Shown here piece after piece: positions 12,206 through 24,420 of a DNA stretch of 64,000 nt (positions are counted from its first letter, which is position 1; each line of letters opens with the position of its first letter). The translations under genes were made by a program, and so were the position numbers. Where the stretch lies: positions 72,512,418-72,576,417 of the forward strand of contig OY978526.1 of NCBI GenBank assembly GCA_963854835.1. The letters run 5' to 3'. The DNA comes from Megamerina dolium. Lineage: Eukaryota > Arthropoda > Insecta > Diptera > Megamerinidae. Below the pieces are notes generated by a model. It was given only the letters and a program-made list of their open reading frames with translations, was not told the DNA's origin and did not search any database.

Positions 12206-13189
12206 TTTATATATTTGATATAAAGCCACACGGTGGTAGCGAATTGTATAAAAATGACAATTTTGCTTGGGAGTCCCTCTAAGGAGTGTAGATAAGGGTA
12301 AGTATTTTTAGAAAAAAATGTTAGAAAAAAAAATGTATTGTGGTCGATCATAGATTTTAACCCTCTTGGAACGATTCCTGAGCACGTTTTGTCTATTTAC
12401 GGGTATTTTAATGTTCCTTTTGCATGTCAGTAGCCTTAAGGGTTCACAATAGATGGTAAGTACGTTTGGAGGAAATTCAGTCATTAAGTTTACCCCTTTA
12501 TGAACGAGTCTTAGCAGCCATGGGGGTATTTGTAAATGTTTAGGTGCTTTGAACATCGACAAATAACCTCGGGAATTGCCCTCATTTATTTTTTATTCTC
12601 AACATTTCCATTGAACATCATCTAACTCTACTTCTTCAGTGGACTTCCATACAAAATGATCGATAAAAACCTAAAAATCGAAAATAGTTATCCATGAATC
12701 GCTTCTAAAGCGGTGAAATTCATAACAAATTCTCATTAATTTTTTTTTCCTTAACATTTGCTCTGAGAATAATGACCCCATATCTGTACTTTTTTGGAGG
12801 ACATCCCTAAAAAATTTATGTTTTTATATTTACTGTTAAAATTACAAAGTAGACGAGTCGAAAATAGGAAGCTCTTGGGGTCTGCCCTTGGGAAGAAATA
12901 CTTGAAAGCATCCAAATTAAATGGGTTTCATTGAGCGCATCTGTTTAAAAATTTGACCTGTCTTATGTCTACGGTTCTGAACTCATAAACATTGTCCGAT
13001 GCCAAAATATTCAAGCTACCTTGTATTTCATTATACCAATTTGTTCAGGAAGGGTCACTTTTAGAGCTCTGGAGCCCTCCGCTATCGAATAAACTTAATT
13101 TTATCTCAATCCATTTCCTATCGCAAGAAAAAATCGAAATTTTCCTTTTCCGAATTTTTTTTCCCTCACAATTCGTGCCAAATGTAGTT
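12206..13189. other. non-coding stretch
   Basis: I recognise no gene or element. Composition is AT-rich with T and A homopolymers. Confidence 0.35.
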
Positions 13190-13695
13190 AGCCTAGGTGA
13201 AAAACTGCGTAAGCTATATAAAAAATTTCGTAACTTTATATGTAACTCTCTTCAATGCATGGCTTAATTGTTCCTTCCGAAATTATTTCGCTTTGTAATA
13301 TTAATCAATGTGTCAAATATTTTTGTCCTAAACCAGTAGCGTAGCCATGGGGAGGTCATAAGGGGGCTAGATACCCCCTTGGCCGAAAGAGTTGTTAAAA
13401 ATGAAAAATAATAATATAGAGATATTTAAAAAATCTTTCATTAAAATTTTATTCTTATACATCTTTTCCATCCAACACCCCCTTACCAAAATCCTGACTA
13501 CGCCACTGTCCTAAGCGAAAGACTACTTATGTTATGGCGGTTTAAAGTTTATAAAACATTCCCGACATTGTATGAGAGCTACAATAAATCATGGTCGTGG
13601 CTTGCTTAGTTCTTTTGAACATTTTTCGCCTAACAATATTAACGAACCTGTCAAATATGGTTGCCCTAGGCAAAATACTACTTATGTTATGGCAG
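13190..13695. repeat. short tandem duplication of about 150-bp units
   Basis: Related segments recur: GTCAAATAT followed by a CCTA-containing run and then ACTACTTATGTTATGGC appears at about 13312-13535 (interrupted by a MITE) and at about 13650-13693. A weaker relative begins near 13180 (AATGTAGTTAGCCTAGGTGA). Confidence 0.55.
13334..13508. mobile_element. hAT-type MITE, 175 bp
   Basis: The left end CAGTAGCGTAGCCATGG and the right end CTACGCCACTG are inverted repeats (CAGTRGCGTAG). The flanks are TCCTAAAC (13326-13333) and TCCTAAGC (13509-13516), an 8-bp duplication with one mismatch. CAGTGGCGTAG ends with 8-bp duplications are common in hAT MITEs. The sister repeat unit at about 13660-13680 lacks the insertion and acts as an empty site. 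Confidence 0.85.
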
Positions 13696-14054
13696 GTGGG
13701 GCAGTTAACCGATCATCTTCACTTTCAATAGCATCTGCACTCTTAAATTGTAAGTAGCTCATGCCAAATATCTCAACATCTGTTGAAGTGATCATGCGAT
13801 GTCAAGTGATAGATGGACGAAATGACATCTTTAAAGCGACTCGAGTCAAAGTTGATCAAGAATATATGTACTTTTCCATATCTCCAGGGCTTCAACCAAG
13901 TATTGACAAAAAATCTACCGTTATCCAGGCGATAATAATCTCTAAGCTCAAAAGGTGTTGCAAATATTTTGCACAATACTGTATATGTACACGAGTATGC
14001 GTACTTTTGTTTATGGATGGTTACTGACAATAAAAATGCCAACAATAGTGGCAA

Positions 14055-14925
14055 TAACAGCAGTTATTACTTAGTACTTAATCACTTTTGTTTGCTTTTA
14101 ATGCTTATACAATATAATTATTGTATTTAATTTCTAAGATTTGCTTTTAACACTTTACATGCAGCTGATAGAACAAAAGTCGACTAACTAATACTATGAT
14201 GGTAGGTATGTACGATATATGGTAAACATCTACTTGTAGTGTAACAAAGGGTCAATTATTTGAAAATTGTTTATGCATGCATGACGCACCCTGTCTGTTG
14301 TATTTTTCCTTTTAACGATCCATAGATCGTGTATACAATGATGAAATAAATTAGAAAACTACGAGTTAATAATTTGTTTATGTTCTAGGTACATACGATA
14401 CATACATCTGATACATACGTGATGACAGATTTGCATTCGTCAGAGTCGAATTAATCATCATTAACTTATGATGTGATTTCTTGTTAACTGGTGACATTGT
14501 TATCAGCTAACAATTAGATAATAAATTATGTGTTCCTAATTATCGCACTTATAATTTATATTATTTTAAATAGTAGTAAGAAAAGATACATGTGCCTGGG
14601 TACATACATAAGTAGTATCATGATAATGTTCTATTGATTCTCAAGATAATAACTCTTTTCGGTAAGATGTAATGACAATTACTATTGTTTATATTGCCTT
14701 TGTATTTATCACACTATTATATTTCAATATACAAGCTGTTTACAGAATCTAATTACGCAAATAAATAATAATTATTTTCAAAAGATCATGTATGTCAAGA
14801 TTGGAAGGCAGTTGGAAGCATGCAATACGTCCTTAAAAAATATTTCCCAAATCAAAAGATAAGTAAAAATGTATTCCAAGACTTTCGGTATTAATTTAAT
14901 GTAAGAAATGTTCCATAATCATGAC
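14055..14925. other. AT-rich non-coding stretch
   Basis: No recognisable gene or complete element. A short piece at 14930-15010 resembles the SINE body (GTTAAATTTTGGACAGAATT, then GGTCCCGAACTG) but is too diverged to annotate firmly. Confidence 0.35.
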
Positions 14926-15489
14926 TGTATGTGTTAAATTTTGGACAGAATTATATTAGCTGGTCCCGAACTGAAGATCCCTTTCTGTATGGAGCTTAGT
15001 CAAAGAGTTCTTTTAGATTGCTTCTCATTCTTCCATTCCATTCTTACTGATGGATACTGTTCAAAAGAAAACTGTTTCCCATATTAAAGTTGAAGCCTCA
15101 CTTGGGAGATAGAATCCATGACCTACGGCTCAGGAGACGTTTACTTAGACAAGTGTCTACCAGTGTTTGTTATAGTAGGCCAATGCCTGTGTGAAGTGAA
15201 AGAGGTGGGTAGAACACGAATCAAGGCACCCAGTAAAACAACCTTTTACTCAAACCCAAAAACGGAAAAGAAAATAGAATAGGAAAGAGGAGATAAAAGG
15301 AATAACAGAAAGAAGTGATAGAGTAGAGAATATTACTTTACCTCAAACTTCCTAGTACTCTTAACAAATCTAAGAGGATCGGGTAGAGGGAGAGACTGAA
15401 CTATGTTCATGCTCAAAGCATCGCCTCCCAACCATCTCAATCTTGTTGGTGCAAAGGCATATTCTCTAAACAAGACCTATCTGATGTGC

Positions 15490-16690
15490 ACAAGTGTTGT
15501 GCCCTGTAATGATCCCAATCAGCATCCTGATGTTCTTCCTCCATAATCGTAGGAGAAAGTTCGCTCATCTGCTGTCAAGTTCGTTCACAAAACGTTTGGC
15601 AAACTTGCATGTCTTCAAGGTGGGCCACCGAGTCTTGTGGATCGTGCCCACAGAGTCTTTGATCCATCGTTGGATCCACGCAGAGCTCACGCAGAGCCAA
15701 ATATAGATTCAGGGCCCATGTGCGTACCAGCAGAGACCTCATTGGTGAAACCATCTGCCAATTCATTCCTTTCGAAACGGCAGTGTCCCGGAACATAAAT
15801 AAGACGAACCATGTTGCGCTTTACAACACTGTTCAGCCTCATCTTACATTCACTGATCATCTTCGAAGAGATGGCAGGGCTCGTAATAGCTTTGAGTGCA
15901 GCCTAACTATCACTGCAAATACTAATTCGCTTCCCATGCTATTTTCTCTCAATAATACAGTAGACCACTTTTAGAATGACATATACTTCTGTTAGAAATA
16001 TAATCGCCATACTTCCGGTGGAGAACGTGTACTTGGTATTTTCATCCAAGTACCAATCGGCCCCAGTACCATATGAGGCTTTACAATCGTCGGTGTAGAA
16101 CATGTGAGTTATTCCCCGTAGTAGAGTCTCTGAACTTAACCATTGATCTCGTTCCGAGAAAATAACCCCAAATCTACATCCGAAGCGTATATGGGCCACA
16201 CGATCGTCCACGGACATTGCAAACCATGGAAACTGCTCTAATAACTGGTGGTATACATTCTGTCAAAAAAGTACCCGGAAATTCTCATTTTTAATTTTCC
16301 CTCTGAGAATATTTCAAAAAAAAATTAAAAATGAGAATTCCGGGTACTTATTTGACAGAATGTATCTGCCTGTGTCCCGTATAAACCCCGCCATGCCAGA
16401 CTCTGTAAGTTTTAAGTCTGAACGCAGCTTTCATCGCCTCCTCCCAGATCTAAAGATCCAATGGAAGCAAATTAAGTAAGGCATTTAGCGCGTCAACAGA
16501 AGTGGTGCTCATAGCACCAGTGATGCCTTCATACTTCTTTGTAGTCTGTTCAGCGGATTTAATCCTAGTTCTGCTCCACCAGACCACAGATGCAGACGGC
16601 CAATGCCTACTATCATTATCTGGTATAAATTTTGGTCTGATGACGTCATAACCCCACATTTTTTTGAGAATGACGAGGCTCACGGTTTCT
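15490..16690 (-). pseudogene. non-LTR retrotransposon: RT tail and RNase H domain
   Basis: Read on the minus strand, 16683-16450 gives SRTRIKSAEQTTKKYEGITG, AMSTTSVDALNALLNLLPLD, the thumb region that follows the reverse transcriptase in I/R1/LOA-type elements. A MITE interrupts at 16256-16362. 16217-15940 gives an RNase H domain: HMFYTDDCKASYGTGADWYL (first acidic residue; TDGS usual) and LTEVYVI (conserved Glu). The last part continues to about 15575 with frame changes. Several stops make it a pseudogene. Its 5' part is absent. Confidence 0.8.
16256..16362. mobile_element. 107-bp hairpin MITE nested in the retrotransposon
   Basis: The two halves are nearly perfect inverted repeats (CATTCTGTCAAAAAAGTACC and so on through AAATTCTCATTTTTAATTTT), flanked by TA (16254-16255, 16363-16364). 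The ends are those of the 567-bp mariner derivative at 18452-19018. Removing it rejoins the surrounding non-LTR sequence. Confidence 0.88.
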
Positions 16691-16924
16691 AATAATCTTC
16701 AGCTTTAGGGCCGCATGATAACTATCTTTCTATGGCTTAAAATTAAAGATATAAATCTGGATAATATCTGGTTTCCGCAAAATATCACCAGAAGCCATAC
16801 AGCTCAATCCATTGCGGTAGTCGAGATGTACAATTTCATTATTTAATGATATCAATTCGTTTTTAAGATCATACTATTTTTTGACTATGTGAATTACCGT
16901 GTTTATGAGGATAAAATTCTATCT

Positions 16925-17375
16925 TACTCAATCTCTTTCTCTCGCTCTCTCTATCTCTCTTTTTTTGGAACATTCAAAAGATCGCATTTTTACAATTTTG
17001 ACCGGCATTACGAATTTGCTTCTAAAAATCACCAAAATATGCGGACCAAAATGAAGTTCGAAAAATGATTTCATGTCTAGCAGAAAGTATACTGATTTCT
17101 TAAGAAAATAAATTGTCTGAGTTTTTCTCTTTATAGTTTTTGTCCGAATGAGCACTTTATGAACTTTTGGAAAAAAGTTGAAATATCCAATATCTTCGAA
17201 ATAGATACAGAATTTCATATGAATTTCATATGAGATATTAGTATGGATTTGTTCTTTGCAATTTTTCCTGAAGCACCTCTGAACTATTAAAATGATGAAA
17301 ATTTTAGATCACTACTATTTGTTAAAGAATATTCGCTTACTCATGCACAACTGCCAAGTGATTTCTTCTTTTTCT
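16925..17375. other. non-coding stretch with a TC-rich run
   Basis: It starts with CTCTTTCTCTCGCTCTCTCT near 16927-16960. Nothing else is recognised. Confidence 0.35.
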
Positions 17376-18207
17376 TCTTATGTGGCCATAACAACCGAGC
17401 ATCGATTTAGGGCGAACATATAATGCGGCGCCAGCCTTCTCTGTTCTTCGCTTGCTGGCGTCAATTGGATATTCCAAGCGCAGCCAGGTTACCCAACACT
17501 TGGTCCTTCCAACGGAGGTTTAGTCTTCCTCTTCCGCTACGTCCTCCAGCGGTTGCCGAATTAAATACCCTCTTCGCTGGAGCATCTTTTTCCATTCGCT
17601 CGACATGACCCAGCCAGCGCAGCCGCTGGGTTTTGACTCGCCTGACTATGTCAATGTCAGTGTACAGCTCACACAGCTCATCTTTGTACCATATTCGATA
17701 CTCGCCATTAACGCAAATAGGTCCGAAGATCCTGAGCAGAACTTATCTCTCGAAAACTCCAAGTATCCTCTCATCGGTGATGGAAATTGTACAGGCTTCT
17801 GCGCCATATGTTAGTACAGGAATAATGAAGGACTTGTAGAGTGTGAATTTCGATCATCGAGTAACACCATTACATTACAGTTGTTGATGCTGGTTCCAAG
17901 ATAGACGAAGTCCTTCAACACCTAGAAAGTGTAATTGTCAACAGTGATGTGTTGTCCAAGACGCCGGGACTCTTTGTTTGTGACACTAGGTACTTCGTCT
18001 TGCCCTCGGTCACCGTAAGACCCATTCGAGGTGACTCTCGTTCCAATTCAAAGAATGCTGCACTGACGGCTCACGAGTTGATACCGATTAAGTCAATATC
18101 GTCGGCATACGCCAGCAGCATGACACATTTGTTGAAGATAGTGCCATTATATGGTTGAACAAGTCGCATGATAACGAATCACCTTGTCTGAAACCTCGTT
18201 CGGTTGC
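17376..18207 (-). pseudogene. RTE-clade retrotransposon 3' fragment
   Basis: It is collinear with the 3' third of the full-length RTE at 34931-38038, starting at the same CTTATGTGGCCATAACAACC 3' end. Gaps of about 90 and 45 bp lie near 17880 and 18150. It ends inside the [10 protein letters not shown] block of the reverse transcriptase. It is 5'-truncated with many substitutions and no intact frame. Confidence 0.85.
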
Positions 18208-18451
18208 CAAGCAATTTGTGGTAACGAAATTGCGAATTTCAATTAAAATTTCATATTTTATTCGAGAGAAAATTTTATTAAAACCATGAGCAACATTTGT
18301 TAAATTATTTGCCAAAATTTTTGGCTATTACACAAGATGTGTTAGAAATTTATTGACATATTTTACGTATATGACATGGCTATGTAAATTAAAAATAATA
18401 AAATTTAATACACATATAACTTGAAATTATTTACTTGAACTCTTTAATAAA

Positions 18452-19018
18452 CATTCTGTCAAATAAGTACCCGGAAATCGGAAATTCTCATTTTTAATTT
18501 TCCCTCTGAGAATATTTCAAAAAAATGAATATTTTTCCCAGGTTGGTACAACTGTCAACCACTATTCTGTGAATTTTTATTGCTATGTGTCATTTAGTTT
18601 GGTTACGGCGTCATTAGGAACAAGTCAACCTTTTGTATGCGTTGCGATTTCTTCTCGTCCCTCTTTGAACGATTTATACCAATCGTAAACTTAAGTTTTC
18701 AACATGGCTGAATCACCAAATGTTTTTTTTTTTTCAACATTTCCAACGTTTTGGCACAAGAAATTTAGTTTGAAACACAAAATTTCACACAAATTCTTAT
18801 TCGATATTTTTATCCATAGTAAAAATAGCAACGCACACAAAAGGTTGACTTGTTCCTAATGACGCTGTAACCAAAACTAAATGACACATAGCAATAAAAA
18901 TTCACAGAATAGTGGCTGACAGTTGTGCCAACCTGGGAAAAAAATTTTTTTGAAATATTCTCAGAGGGAAAATTAAAAATGAGAATTTCCGATTTCCTGG
19001 TACTTATTTGACAGAATG
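18452..19018. mobile_element. mariner-derived element with about 200-bp inverted repeats
   Basis: The arms 18452-18655 and 18817-19018 are inverted copies (start CATTCTGTCAAATAAGTACC). TA follows on the right (19019-19020) and AA, probably a mutated TA, precedes on the left. The centre, read on the minus strand, encodes ICVKFCVSNQISCAKTLEML, then WYKSFKEGRE, an N-terminal mariner helix-turn-helix remnant. It is non-autonomous. Confidence 0.85.
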
Positions 19019-19020
19019 TA

Positions 19021-20280
19021 CATAAAATAGCGATATCGATGGTATATAATTTACGTTGGTCTAATCAATTCAAAGATCTCAATTACATATTTTTATGGCT
19101 ATTAAATGATCAACAAATATCGATTGATAATATAAATGATATTAGGACATTTATAAAAAAAAAAGATAATATATATAAATATATTGCACAATTGATTTTC
19201 GTGGATAATTTAAATAAATCTCAATATAATTTATAAAAATTATATTTAAAAAAAAATTTATGCACAAAACAGCATCTTTTTTTTTCTCTCCAAAACAAAA
19301 AATTTTCCATAATACGGTATGTATTATGGAAAATAAAGTAATAAATATATATTTTACAGTTATTTTGTAGTAATAAAATGAACGTCATAAATTATACATT
19401 AAAAACTGTTTTTTTTTTTTTACAACAAATATTCCTTTTGTATTCAGTGGGCAAAATATTTATATAAAAAGCTAAGAAAATAAGAATGCTTTATCTTGTT
19501 GATAGAAGGCTATCAAGTAAATGCATTCAATTAAAATTATATATATAACGTTACCAGTTGTACTAGTACACTGACCTTGAAAAATGCAGTTATAATAATG
19601 ATGCAAAAAAACGTAAGAAGAAGAAAAAAGGTTGTCGTTAAAAAAAAGGTAATAAAAGAAACATGATGTTGAATTTTATAGTACACTACTGTATATATGA
19701 AATAACACAAAAGCCTAAAAGTATGCAATATGAATTAATCAAACTGATTTAATTTTATTGCAAATTGAAATTATATGAATAACTTGGAATTATTACACGG
19801 AGTGTGTGTGGGTTTATAATTGTTGAAGCTCTTAAGTTTAAGAATTGTGAAACTAAAGTTGGATATTTTAGCTGCAGCCTATATTTTAGACACATTTTAA
19901 TATGTATATAAAGTAGTTATGTATATTTATAAACCCCATGTGGTTCTGCTATGGCTCATCAATATAATTAATATTCACATTGAACACATGGACTTGTAAA
20001 AATCTTTTTTTTTTTTATTAAATTCGCAAATAAAGAGTTTCATGAACTTAATTGAATGACTTAACTATGCATTCATTTCGTTTAAGGTTATCATAATAAA
20101 GAAATTCTTTCTACAGCAATATATCTTTTGTTCTTCTATAAGTAAATGAGTTAATACAATACAATGCATGTATGCATATGTAGATACATCCTGTAGTTAA
20201 GAAAATATAAAAAATTACAATTTACACGTGCCACACACTTAAGTACTACTATGTACTAAAAACCAACAGTCATAATTGCA
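19021..20280. other. AT-rich non-coding stretch
   Basis: No gene was recognised. A 14-bp perfect inverted repeat lies at 19302-19315 and 19321-19334. Confidence 0.4.
19302..19334. repeat. 14-bp inverted repeat with 5-nt loop
   Basis: ATTTTCCATAATAC is followed by GGTAT and the exact reverse complement. The role is unknown. Confidence 0.6.
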
Positions 20281-20284
20281 GCAG

Positions 20285-20316
20285 TAATAGCAGCAGCAGC
20301 AGCAGCAGCAGCATAA
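20285..20316. repeat. (CAG)n microsatellite
   Basis: About nine CAG/GCA units. Confidence 0.9.
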
Positions 20317-20519
20317 GGTAGGTGCCCTGTACTCGTAAATGGCATTGAAAGTCACGTGTGCTTTTGAGCAGCAAAGATGAGAAGAGAGAAAGAAAGAAAA
20401 ACGCATAGATGCATGAAAATATAATCAAAATGTACCGTATAATGGAGCTGCTACAATAAAAAAAAAGTTCATAGTTCCGAGCTTAAAGATTAAAGAAATT
20501 TCGGAGACCGATTTCTTTT

Positions 20520-20765
20520 CGAAAATTTTATTTTAGCAATTTTTCAAGTGTTTTTCATTGAACATTGAGTATTTCGAAAATCGAAAATTCTTTGCAATAA
20601 TGTCAAAATCGCGATTTTTGATATAATTTGTTTCGATATTATTGCAAAAATTTGCAATAATACCAAAACATTTAGATTTCGACATTAATTAAAATATTTA
20701 TTCGACGAATATTGAAAAAAAAATGTCGATCTTATTGCAAAATTTTTTCGACATTAATTCATATA
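20520..20765. repeat. second block of the CAATAATGTCGAAA-type repeat
   Basis: It shares TTTGCAATAATGTCAAAA, GATATTATTGCAAA and TTTCGACATTAATT motifs with 1-775, on both strands and irregularly spaced. Confidence 0.5.
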
Positions 20766-20796
20766 CACATTGGTGCTTGTTTATACCTTAAGTGTA

Positions 20797-21108
20797 GGTG
20801 TGGTTGCCGTACCTCAATGGTTAGTGTGTTGGTCTTCTGATCTGTAGGTCGTGGGTTCAATCCACGGTTAAAGCATAAAAAATTTAATAACGAAGATTTT
20901 TCTTTTGAACGATACCCACCTGTCGGCAAGCAATTGGCAATTCTTCCGGCAGTTATAATTTGTCATGGAAAAAGCTTCTAAAAAAAGAACTTCGTGACAA
21001 AATTCAGAAAAAGTGATGTCAGAAGAGTTCTGCCGTTCGAAACCGGCTAATATAAGTAGGTCCCTTCTAATAATGTTCATAATTAAATAACCACAACAGT
21101 AATGGAAG
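20797..21108 (+). mobile_element. SINE copy with tRNA-like head
   Basis: The head reads GCCGTACCTCAATGGTTAGTG (first part, box A related to TRGCNNAGTGG), then GATCTGTAGGTCGTGGGTTC with box B GGGTTCAATCC. The body follows with CCACCTGTCGGCAAGCAATT, AATTCTTCCGGCAG, AGTTCTGCCGTTCG and AACCGGCTAATATAAGTAGG. The extreme 3' end is lost. Confidence 0.85.
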
Positions 21109-21479
21109 AGAAAGAAAGAAAGTCAAATTTTATTTATGCCTTAAATAAAATTTGACTGAATAGACTTAGAGTCTCAAGAAATATTGTCAGACAATGATAA
21201 AATTAAAAAAGACACCTTTCGAAATTTGTCAACTGATTAATATGAAAAATAATGCATTAAATCTGAATAATCTTAAATAGTAGTAGTAAAAGATTTAAAG
21301 AGAATCTCACCAAAAACTGCTTAGTAGAGTCCTCCATACAACCTACATTTCGTTCTAGGGCCTTCATAATGGCGCTTCTCTTATATTTTTTTTGCAGTAT
21401 TTTCTTCTGACATCGCCATATAAGTGGTTGGTTTAGGTGCTGCTCGATAGACAAAACCGAGACTCAATTTGCACATAGA

Positions 21480-21860
21480 AAAGCGCTATTCTGGTACACC
21501 ACTCCAGGAACAACTGAAGTGGAGTCTATTCAAACCATCTTGATTCGTTGATAAACCTTCTAATGTCGTCTATTTTGTTTACAGCAATTTCATTTAGGCT
21601 ATCCATTACGAATTTCCCTAGAGTTCCATATCGTAGAGCGCCCAGAATTGGGCACTCACATAGATAGTGGAAAACCGTCTCCTTGGAATCCCTCTTGTTT
21701 GCAGTTTCGGCATCTGTCGTTGTAGGGCCATCTTATTTTCTCTGCATGGTCCCTTGTTGGCCAGTGACCGGTAATAGTGGACGTGATTCTAAATATATTT
21801 GTTCTCTTCTTTCTTACCAATTCGTCAGTTCTTGACTTATTGTATTTAGGCCAAGTTGCC
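21480..21860 (-). pseudogene. non-LTR retrotransposon C-terminal fragment
   Basis: On the minus strand it reads ITGHWPTRDHAEK, YNDRCRNCKQEGF, then across a frame change YLCECPILGALRYGTLGKFV. This Cys-x2-Cys ... His ... Cys pattern follows the RNase H domain of I/R1/LOA-type elements. Only the 3' end is present. Confidence 0.7.
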
Positions 21861-22226
21861 TTTGCTATTTTGCAGGCTCCTAGTAGTTATGGGCAATAAC
21901 AATGGTTAATAATAGCAGTTATATTTATTTATGGTGTTATTCAGAAGTTCGATTCTACCTTGGATGACTTTCTTAACGGTATTTCGATATTTGTATATTA
22001 TGTATAGTGCGCTTTTTGGTTGTTGTTGTTGTTGAAATTAAATAAAAAGCTAAGGATTTTAATTTTTCTATTCTCCTAGGCGTTTTGAATTTTCATCGGG
22101 CAGTCTGAATATTTTGATTTTTTTTCCCCTCACTAGTTACGTATGTAGAACCTGCGAGTATATAGAAAATATGAATTTTTAATTTTTTTTTTTTGTTCCC
22201 TGTCATATACTTGATGTCCGTTTACA

Positions 22227-22227
<1 letters not shown>

Positions 22228-22257
<30 letters not shown>

Positions 22258-22258
22258 A
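22228..22258. repeat. (TC)n microsatellite
   Basis: About 15 CT units. Confidence 0.95.
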
Positions 22259-22699
22259 GTCCATATTATGATAAGTTTTCTCGACATTGAAAGGTTTAAC
22301 TATCTTGAGTGAATGCTCTGTTGTTGTTGCTCTTACAGCACAGACCATTCATGCTGCTTTTATAAGCGTAGCAGACCTCATGGTGCATAGCTACGAATAG
22401 ATATGTAGTTGCACGCTAGGTCAGGTCAGTCTCCATCGAAAAACTTGAAATATTCACACCCCAATTAAAAGCTTGATTGATTTGATGGCCACCCTAAATA
22501 TTAAATATTCACTAAAAAACAATAATTTGACAGCCATCATTTCATGTAGCAATATTTACCTAATGCAGTCTTCAAGACAAATGTTTAAAGTTATACCCAA
22601 AAATGCATTTAATAGACAAACTGTAAATGTGTTTTGCAGCTTTTTATGGTGAAATACCAAAAAGAGATCAATTCAGACTAACTGGCACTTTCATTTGTA

Positions 22700-24420
22700 A
22701 CACCCAAAGCATCGTAATTACCATCCGTATCGATTTAGCCATATCAATCTAACTATTCGCACGATAACTTCCATAATTATAAAGCAACTCTGTTGAAATT
22801 TGACATATAAGTTTATTTTTACAAACAAACGTATATAATCGCAGAAAGGTTAAATCGGATAAAATTTAAGTTGACCTCCCATACATTGCCCTTGACAATG
22901 TAAAAATATCGAATTTATACTTAGGATATCAGCCTAATTTAACCATAGAAGGTCTATACTCGAAAATGGGTGTAATCGGATGAAAACCACAGCTACCTCC
23001 CATACAATCTTATAATTCTATATATATAATTTCACATTTTGAGAATGAATATATAAAGCCATGAAGCTGAAATTTAACATATAAATTTTTTTTTTACTAA
23101 GAAATGGAAAACTTTAAGAATGAATTGAATCGGTTAAAAACCAAGCTTACCTCCCATACAAAATTACGTTTACTTAGATAAGTTTTCAGACTTTTTGTAA
23201 GTCAATATAAAGCTAAGAAGCTGAAACTCGGTATATGAGATTATTTTATGTAATTAATATACAATTTTGAAAATGGTTTAAATCAGATGAAAACTACGCC
23301 TACCTCCCATACAAAAGTTCGTCTATTTAAGTAAATTTCCGCATTTTGTGAGCGAAAATATAATCCTATGAAACTGAAACTCGGTATTTAAGGTTATTTT
23401 TAACTACTTAATAGAAAATTTTGAAAATAACTTAAATCTGACGAAAACTACTTCTACCTCCCATACAAAAGTTCGTCTATTTAAGTAAATTTCCGCATTT
23501 TGTGAGCGAAAATATAATCCTATGAAACTGAAACTCTGTATATAAAATAATTTTAACTACTTAATATAAAATTTTGAAAATGGTTTAAATCTGATGAAAA
23601 CTACGCCTACCTCCCATACAAAAGTTCGTCTATTTAAGTAAATTTCCGCATTTTGTGAACGAAAATAAAAACCTATGAAACTGAAACTCGGTATTTAAGA
23701 TAAGTTTAACTACTTAATAGAAAATTTTGAAAATAACTTAAATCTGACGAAAACTACTTCTACCTCCCATACAAAAGTACGTTTACTTAAGTAAATTTCC
23801 GCATTTTGTGAGCGAAAATATAATCCTATGAAACTGAAACTCTGTATATAAAATAATTTTAACTACTTAATATAAAATTTTGAAAATGGTTTAAATCTGA
23901 TGAAAACTACGCCTACCTCCCATACAAAAGTACGTTTACTGAAATGAATTTCCGCATTTTAAGCGCGAAAATATAAACCTATGAAACTGAAACTCGGTAT
24001 TTAAGATAATTTTAACTACTTATTAGAAAATGTTTGTAAATGGTTCAAATCGGATGAGAACCACAACGACTTCCAATACAAAAACATGTTTTCCAAAGTA
24101 TATCTGTAAGTTTTTCACACGAAAATATAAATGTATGAAGTTGAAACTCAGTATATAAGATTATTCCAATTGACAAATGAAGAATTTTATAAATGGATTG
24201 AATTAGATGAAAATCACACCAACCTCTGATACAAAAACAGGTTTTCGAATGTATGTTTATAGAGTTTATATATGAAAATCATAAGCTAGATGACTGTAAT
24301 TCAGAATTCCAGTTTTTTTTTTTTAACAAATAAATTGATCTGCTTGAAAATTACCATTATCGGATGAGAATCATGCTTGCCTTCAGTACAAAATTGTGTT
24401 TTTTTTGTTTTTATTTAAGT
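22700..24420. repeat. 153-bp tandem array, mini-me/Helitron-like
   Basis: CTACCTCCCATACAAAA recurs at 22994, 23148, 23301, 23455, 23608, 23761 and 23914, with diverged copies near 24068, 24221 and 24376. The spacing is 153-154 bp. The central units alternate between two types (ATGAAAACTACGCC and ACGAAAACTACTTC). The left edge has CGCACGATAACTT and GAAATTTGACATAAG-like sequence, also found next to the (GTCY)n of the element at 39.4 kb. It has no coding potential. Confidence 0.85.

Noticed and set aside
20806..20870. tRNA gene suggested by A and B box sequences
   Set aside because: The same head begins a dispersed repeat, and no full cloverleaf with a good anticodon stem is apparent. It is better explained as a SINE head.
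22310..22440. GC-richer piece with CAGCACAGACCATTCATGCTG and AGCGTAGCAGACC
   Set aside because: Looks like a fragment of a decayed retroelement, but no motif or end could be identified.
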